From Tricholomella constricta (Eukaryota > Basidiomycota > Agaricomycetes > Agaricales > Lyophyllaceae), in NCBI GenBank assembly GCA_013368375.1, contig JAACJP010000003.1, positions 1,488,001 through 1,552,000 on the forward strand: DNA of 64,000 nucleotides, read 5' to 3'. Below, in pieces: positions 59,922 to 64,000 of the stretch. The stretch's first letter is position 1. Each line of letters starts with the position of its first letter. The position numbers and the translations under genes were made by a program. The notes beneath the pieces were generated by a model. The model searched no databases. It was not told where the DNA came from and saw nothing but the letters and a program-made list of their open reading frames with translations.

Positions 59922-61010
59922 TCGTATTTGTTGTGTTGTGGCCACAGAATAGCAGAATTTCCTGTACAAGAATCTCCTCCTTTTCGCATGTCATTCACGC
60001 GTCTTTCCATGGATATGCTAATAATTCATGCAAAGTCGTGACTTATCTCATGAAGAGGAAAAAGCGGACATTTGAACATACCCATGTAACCCTTAATTGT
60101 CAACGAGGAGTCCTGGCCCAAGGCCCTTGCCATGAGGCGCCTTTTGGAGCGACGACGGCATCCCAGTGGGTCCGTAATTTCTGCCAGGATTGCTGTTCCT
60201 GGGTCTAGATGTGGCGTCTGGAGACATAGATGTTCGCCGCCTAACTATTTCGTCAAACAGCAGGTAGGCGCAAGTTTGTTGTCATTCAGGAGTCGTTGAA
60301 GTCCCTACAAGACCGGAATATAATTTGGCGCCATACTTTCAGGGTCACACGTTTGCAGCTTCTTGTTGTTGGAGTCGTTATTGTCTTGTCTTATTGTTCA
60401 TGACGCGGCCGGCGAAGTTCCTGAACGAACTTGTAATTAACGAGAAGAAGTGTATGTGTCCACGGCTGCTGTACGGATCATATATGCTGGGGAGAACGGG
60501 CGAATGTGAGACGGAAAGAGGGAGAAAAATGGAAGGCCATACTACAGTAGGTGGTGAGGCGCAACTTAGGGGGAAGAGAGATCGGCGACCTTGGCGCGAA
60601 TTTGAAATTATCGCAGTTTTTGCTTTGTCGTCTCTCCCAAGTACAATATGTGTCCTGGATATGTTCTTGGATCTAAAAATGACTGTGCACGCTTAGATGA
60701 CTTGAAGATGAAGTAGACTTCTTCCCCACACACGAAAGGGCATTGTGGCGCATATGCGGGCTTGTGTGCCTGGTGCGCCCCTGACCTAGTCAGTTTGCAT
60801 TGACCCGTTAGCTATAATGAGCCTATTCAGGAAATAAGGTGGTCTTGTGATGAAAGTCTAAACGGCAAAGCAGCGATGGTCTCGAGTTATTGAACAATAG
60901 CGAGAAAGGACCACATATTGTAACAATTGAATTCTTCAAACTTGTCAGTGTTGTCGATTATCAATTCCGGTGTTCGTTTGTCGGCGTCAGCATCTATGAG
61001 GAGGATAATA
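59922..61010. other. Intergenic region upstream of the pheromone array
   Basis: About 1.1 kb. The 123-codon open frame at 60325-60696 has no signature. No STE3-like receptor fragment is visible on either strand. Confidence 0.4.
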
Positions 61011-61054
61011 CCTTTGTTCCCGAAGGAGTGGCCGCCGACCTCAGAAGTATAAAA
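61010..61054 (+). promoter_or_regulatory. Promoter of pheromone gene A: HMG-type site and TATA box
   Basis: CCTTTGT (ACAAAGG on the minus strand), starting near 61011, resembles the ACAAAG core bound by HMG-box pheromone-response factors in basidiomycetes. TATAAAA lies at 61048-61054, 66 bp before the ATG. The role of the HMG-type site is inferred. Confidence 0.45.
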
Positions 61055-61113
61055 GGGCACGGCGCACAGCGACTAAAGATAGGCTCGCCTACTCACCACA
61101 TCCACAACACACA

Positions 61114-61296
61114 ATGGACTCCTTTACCACCATCGCTCAACTCGTTGCCATTGACACCGCACCCCCCGCCAACGAGGAGGGCACCGGAGGAAGCGGCACT
61201 GGCACCTACTGCGTCGTCTTCTCCAAGGAGGACGTCCCTTCCAACGAGGAAGGCACTGGAGGCAGTGGCACCGGCACCTACTGCGTTGTCGCTTGA
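61114..61296 (+). CDS. Mating pheromone precursor A, with two tandem pheromone cores
   Basis: 60 residues. The N-terminus MDSFTTIAQLVAIDTAPPANEE is the usual leader of agaricomycete pheromone precursors. The C-terminus CVVA is a farnesylation (CaaX) box, and NEE just before the core is the usual region of N-terminal cleavage. Unusually, the core NEEGTGGSGTGTYCVV occurs twice: residues 20-35, followed by F-SKEDVPS, and residues 44-59, followed by the terminal A. The two copies are identical in amino acids but differ at six silent codon positions. The mature peptide is probably about a dozen residues ending in farnesyl-Cys. It would act on a STE3-type receptor of compatible mates. The gene has a TATA promoter and a 57-bp intron just after its stop. 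Confidence 0.93.
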   Translation: MDSFTTIAQLVAIDTAPPANEEGTGGSGTGTYCVVFSKEDVPSNEEGTGGSGTGTYCVVA

Positions 61297-61340
61297 GTTA
61301 CTCGCGCACAACACCACTTCGTTCTCTCAGGGCTGTTCAA

Positions 61341-61397
61341 GTATGTGTATCTGGCAATATTTAATCAACTTAAATTCCTAACTGCTTCCATGTGCAG
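61341..61397 (+). other. Probable 3' UTR intron of pheromone gene A
   Basis: 57 bp beginning GTATGTG and ending ATGTGCAG, 44 bp after the stop codon, with CTAAC (TTCCTAACTG) as branch site. Gene B has an intron of equal length at the matching place. Confidence 0.65.
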
Positions 61398-62300
61398 CCA
61401 TTATAATTCGTTCTCTTTGGGGTTTAGGGTTTTCGTTCGCTGCCTGGGCAATGGGGAGGGAGGAACGAGCTGGAAATTCGAATCTGCTGCGGGGAGGATT
61501 TGTTGTATAACTTATGCCAATTTAACATATTCTCTGCTGTAAAACTGTCCGATGAAGCTTGTCAATTCACCTTTATGGAAAAAAAAACAGCTGATTGGCC
61601 AGCGGCCCGCACGTAACGAAGCGTCCTTTGCTGGGCGTATCGATCATCCTCCCACTTCACCAAGACCTGGCCGAAATTCCTCATATCTGTCACCCCAAAC
61701 ACACGTCGTGCACGGCAGATGTACCAGTTCCCATGGGGCGAAGCCCAGCAGAGAATGAATACCGGATCCCGGGACGGAACATTGCTTTTAGTTGCTAGCG
61801 GGCGAAGGACAATTTCCGTGGTGGACCATCGCGCCAGAAGCAGAACGGTTGGAGGTTGTATTGGGCTGTACTGGCGACTGCTGATGAGCGTAGACAATAA
61901 GCATCCACGAGATTGAATCGTGATCGGCAGGTTTTAATATGGATTAAAACGAACCTTGCAAGCCAGTCAGCCATAGATGGATAGAACGCTGGGATCGGGA
62001 ACAGATAGGTTCCGGACTGCACTTTCAGCGAAGTCTCCTGCCTATTGTGACCCTCCTGCGTCAGAGTTTTTTGGCGTACACGTATACCACCTTGACCAAA
62101 TTTGTGTGCTGATCAGTCCAGTGCCTTGATCTAACCGCAATCTTATCATGAGCGCAAGTAGTCGCGAACAAGAGCACTTTGTCTGTCTGCAAAACCCAAA
62201 AGTCATAGATGTGATGTTGTGAGCAGCTATTGTGTGATGTTACCATCAGAAGGAAACACGCAGGCTATGACATTTCGGGGACTCAAGGTCATCGATCAGC
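61398..62300. other. Spacer of the pheromone array between genes A and B
   Basis: No gene. The part near 61,440-61,480 (GGGAGGGAGGAACGAGCTGG) and the part near 61,890 (AGACAATAAGCATCCA) have counterparts after gene B (62,800 and 63,268). The spacer therefore belongs to a duplicated unit of about 1.35-1.4 kb. Confidence 0.6.
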
Positions 62301-62407
62301 ATTGTCGGCCACTCGGTCTCGGTGCCCGCATGCCGGCGCCAGCGTCCACGGGACATAGCACACCTTGTCTTCCTGATTAGACGACCCAGGGATTACGAGG
62401 TATAAAA
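62300..62407 (+). promoter_or_regulatory. Promoter of pheromone gene B
   Basis: CATTGT (ACAATG on the minus strand) at 62300 is followed by a block (CCACTCGGTCTCGGTGCCCG...) shared with gene C, then TATAAAA at 62401-62407, 59 bp before the ATG. An out-of-frame ATG at 62425 lies only 24 bp after the TATA box and may be upstream of the transcription start. Confidence 0.5.
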
Positions 62408-62459
62408 TCAGCGACAAAGCAACGATGAACGGCAGGCTCGCCTACTCATCACATCTGCA

Positions 62460-62636
62460 ATGGATTCCTTCACCACCGTCGCTCAACTCGTCGCCATCGA
62501 CACTGCTCCCCCCATCAACGAGGAGGACGGAGGCAGCGGCACAGGCACCTACTGCGTCGTTTTCGCCAAAGAAGACCTCCCTTCCAACGAGGAAGACGGA
62601 GGCAGTGGCACAGGCACCTACTGCGTCGTTGCTTGA
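62460..62636 (+). CDS. Mating pheromone precursor B, with two tandem pheromone cores
   Basis: 58 residues, paralogue of gene A. The leader MDSFTTVAQLVAIDTAPPINEE is followed by core NEEDGGSGTGTYCVV twice: residues 20-34, then F-AKEDLPS, and residues 43-57, then terminal A. The C-terminal CVVA is the CaaX box. The two copies differ at two silent positions only (GAG/GAA and AGC/AGT). The core differs from that of gene A (EDGG against EGTGG), so the mature peptide is different. It lies 1,346 bp downstream of gene A, start to start. An overlapping frame opening at 62425 covers the same DNA but makes a low-complexity Pro/Ser/Thr/Ala product and is not considered a gene. Confidence 0.93.
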   Translation: MDSFTTVAQLVAIDTAPPINEEDGGSGTGTYCVVFAKEDLPSNEEDGGSGTGTYCVVA

Positions 62637-62679
62637 GATGCTCGCACGCGCAACACTTCGTTCTTCGGGAAGCTATCCA

Positions 62680-62736
62680 GTGAGTACCCCTCTGGCTAGA
62701 TTGCAATTGAAGCCTGACTGTCCCGCTCCATCGCAG
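62680..62736 (+). other. Probable 3' UTR intron of pheromone gene B
   Basis: 57 bp beginning GTGAGTAC and ending CATCGCAG, 43 bp after the stop codon, with CTGAC as a branch-like site. Same length and place as in gene A. Confidence 0.65.
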
Positions 62737-63690
62737 CTATCGTGAATTGCTTCTCTTTTTGGTTTTCCACGAGCTACTTTATCATAAATGGGGAAGGAGG
62801 GAGGAACTGGAAAATTCGAATTCGCCACACGGAGAATTGTCACATATCATTATATATCAATTTATGACATTTTTATAAACTTCCTGTCCAAAGAAGCAAG
62901 TCAGTTATCTTTTACGAGGCAACACCGATGATTTACCTCTCCCTGAATACGATATTCGACATGTTCAGACGCATATTGCCTTTGGCTCGATGAAAATACG
63001 GTCGCTGGCTTGTCCATGTCGTTTTCGCACTCCAATCAGGCGCTGTTCCGTACTTGAGACTTCGCAAATCCTGGGCCTATGACCTAAACCCGTCTCTCAC
63101 AAGAGCCTTCGTGTAGTAGTTGACCCTCGGACGAAGATGCGCGTCCCGGCGATAACAGAGGGCATTCGTCTGCCTAGCGCGGCATACTTGCTGGAGTGAC
63201 CTCGCTGAGTCACAGAGTGGCCGGCTTAGAGACGATGTATGTCATAGGTAACGAGGCCTGAGGCGAAGACAATAAGCGTCCATCGAGATAAGATCGGAGT
63301 GATCGTGAGAGTTAAATTCGAATTTGAAACTAAGCTGATGCTTTGTCCAGCGAGTGGCCAATTAGTGGCTAGAGTGCTGATCCGCGAAAAGGTAAACACG
63401 TACGGCGGCTTTCCGTCATCTTCAATTGTTGAAAGGGTCTTCATAGGGACCCTCTGACCTCATAGGGTGTGGCGTACACTGCGCGGGACATATTTCATGT
63501 ACCTTAGCACACCCTGTGCCAATGAGGTTCGACTCGTGAATCTGAAAATAGCTTAGTCGTAAACAAGGGCGTATTGTGTGCGAAGACCAAATTGCGAAAA
63601 CAGTGATAGTCGATTTTGTGCACACCTTGCACAATGGCCCCATTAGAAGGGAATCAACACGGCATGACATGCAGGGGATTCAAGCGGTTC
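62737..63690. other. Spacer of the pheromone array between genes B and C
   Basis: No gene. It is a diverged counterpart of the A-B spacer, and the promoter block of gene C begins at its right end. Confidence 0.55.
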
Positions 63691-63696
63691 GACCAG

Positions 63697-63805
63697 CTTT
63701 GTCGGCCACTCGGTCTCGGTGCCCGCATGCCGACGTCAGCGTCCACGGGACACAGCACACCTTGTCTTCCTGATTATACGATCCAGGGATTAAGAGGTAT
63801 AAAAA
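63697..63805 (+). promoter_or_regulatory. Promoter of pheromone gene C
   Basis: CTTTGT (ACAAAG on the minus strand) at 63697 stands at the place of CATTGT in gene B. The next 160 bp are nearly identical to gene B, including GCATGCC, the CCTTGTCTTCCTGATTA block and TATAAAAA at 63798. Confidence 0.5.
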
Positions 63806-63857
63806 TCAGCGACAAAGCAACGATGAACGGCAGGCTCGCCTACTCATCACATCTGCA

Positions 63858-64000
63858 ATGGATTCCTTCACCACCGTCGCTCAACTCGTCGCCATCGACA
63901 CTGCTCCCCCTATTAACGAGGAGGACGGCGGAGGCAGCGGCACTGGCACCTACTGTGTCGTCTTCGCCAAGGAAGACCTCCCTTCCAACGAGGAAGACGG
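63858..64000 (+). CDS. Mating pheromone precursor C (cut by the window end)
   Basis: Third member of the array, 1,398 bp after gene B start to start. It reads MDSFTTVAQLVAIDTAPPINEED, then core NEEDGGGSGTGTYCVV followed by F-AKEDLPSNEED, at which the window ends. The second core and CaaX box lie beyond it. The first core has one Gly more than that of gene B. The leader is nearly identical to gene B, so B and C are the more recent pair. Confidence 0.9.
   Translation, partial: MDSFTTVAQLVAIDTAPPINEEDGGGSGTGTYCVVFAKEDLPSNEED

Noticed and set aside
61093..61317. Antisense open frame over pheromone gene A
   Set aside because: A consequence of the repetitive GGC/ACC codon content; no independent signal.
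62425..62745. 106-codon open frame overlapping pheromone gene B
   Set aside because: Low-complexity shadow frame. Its ATG is only 24 bp after the TATA box, and gene A lacks the equivalent ATG, whereas the pheromone frame is conserved in all three genes.

Overview
The window is nuclear DNA from a filamentous basidiomycete, most likely an agaricomycete (mushroom or polypore lineage). Genes are split by many introns of about 50-60 bp. The best-conserved proteins (Nar1, Erg8, Tom1, Rpb3, Erg25, ADCK1-type kinase) read as basidiomycete versions, and the right end carries farnesyl-type mating pheromone precursors of the MDSFT... ...CVVA type. No finer taxonomic placement is possible from sequence alone.

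Layout. 1-6.6 kb: NAR1 (-, 3' part cut by the window edge), a divergent F-box gene, ferrochelatase HEM15 (+) and phosphomevalonate kinase ERG8 (+). 7.4-9.8 kb: an AVT-type vacuolar amino-acid transporter (-) with a 9-nt micro-exon and a GC-AG intron. 9.8-14 kb: a short tandem repeat and two tandem secreted, probably GPI-anchored polysaccharide-lyase-14-like genes. 14.5-18 kb: an EF-hand MscS-type channel. 18.7-20.2 kb: RNA polymerase II subunit RPB3 (-). 20.97-22.12 kb: a complete, very short LTR retroelement with identical 230-bp LTRs and a 5-bp target duplication. 22.8-25.7 kb: an acyl-CoA synthetase. 26.1-28.4 kb: an RRN5-like SANT protein. 28.5-29.9 kb: a quinone-oxidoreductase-like MDR enzyme. 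30.06-30.78 kb: a hAT-type MITE with about 125-bp inverted repeats and an 8-bp target duplication. 31-43 kb: the giant HECT E3 ligase TOM1/HUWE1 (-). 43.2-48.1 kb: sterol C-4 methyl oxidase ERG25 (-), the PC4/SUB1 coactivator (+) and an ADCK1/MCP2-type ABC1 kinase (-).

From about 48 kb rightwards the character changes. The gene-dense housekeeping stretch gives way to about 16 kb of gene-poor DNA with decayed repeats, one secreted Cys-rich gene, one secreted disordered protein with Kex2-like sites, and a tandem array of three pheromone precursor genes (period about 1.35-1.4 kb, the last one cut by the window end). No STE3-type receptor is seen, so this is either the edge of a pheromone/receptor (B) mating-type locus or a pheromone cluster outside it.

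The most unusual item is the structure of these precursors. Each full precursor contains the pheromone core plus CVV box twice in one polypeptide: an internal ...YCVVF and a terminal ...YCVVA. The two cores are identical in amino acids within each gene and differ only at silent sites, while the core sequence differs between genes. Both complete genes also share a 57-bp intron just after the stop codon. Exon boundaries given here come from reading frame, GT/AG (or GC/AG) sites and family expectation, not from transcripts.
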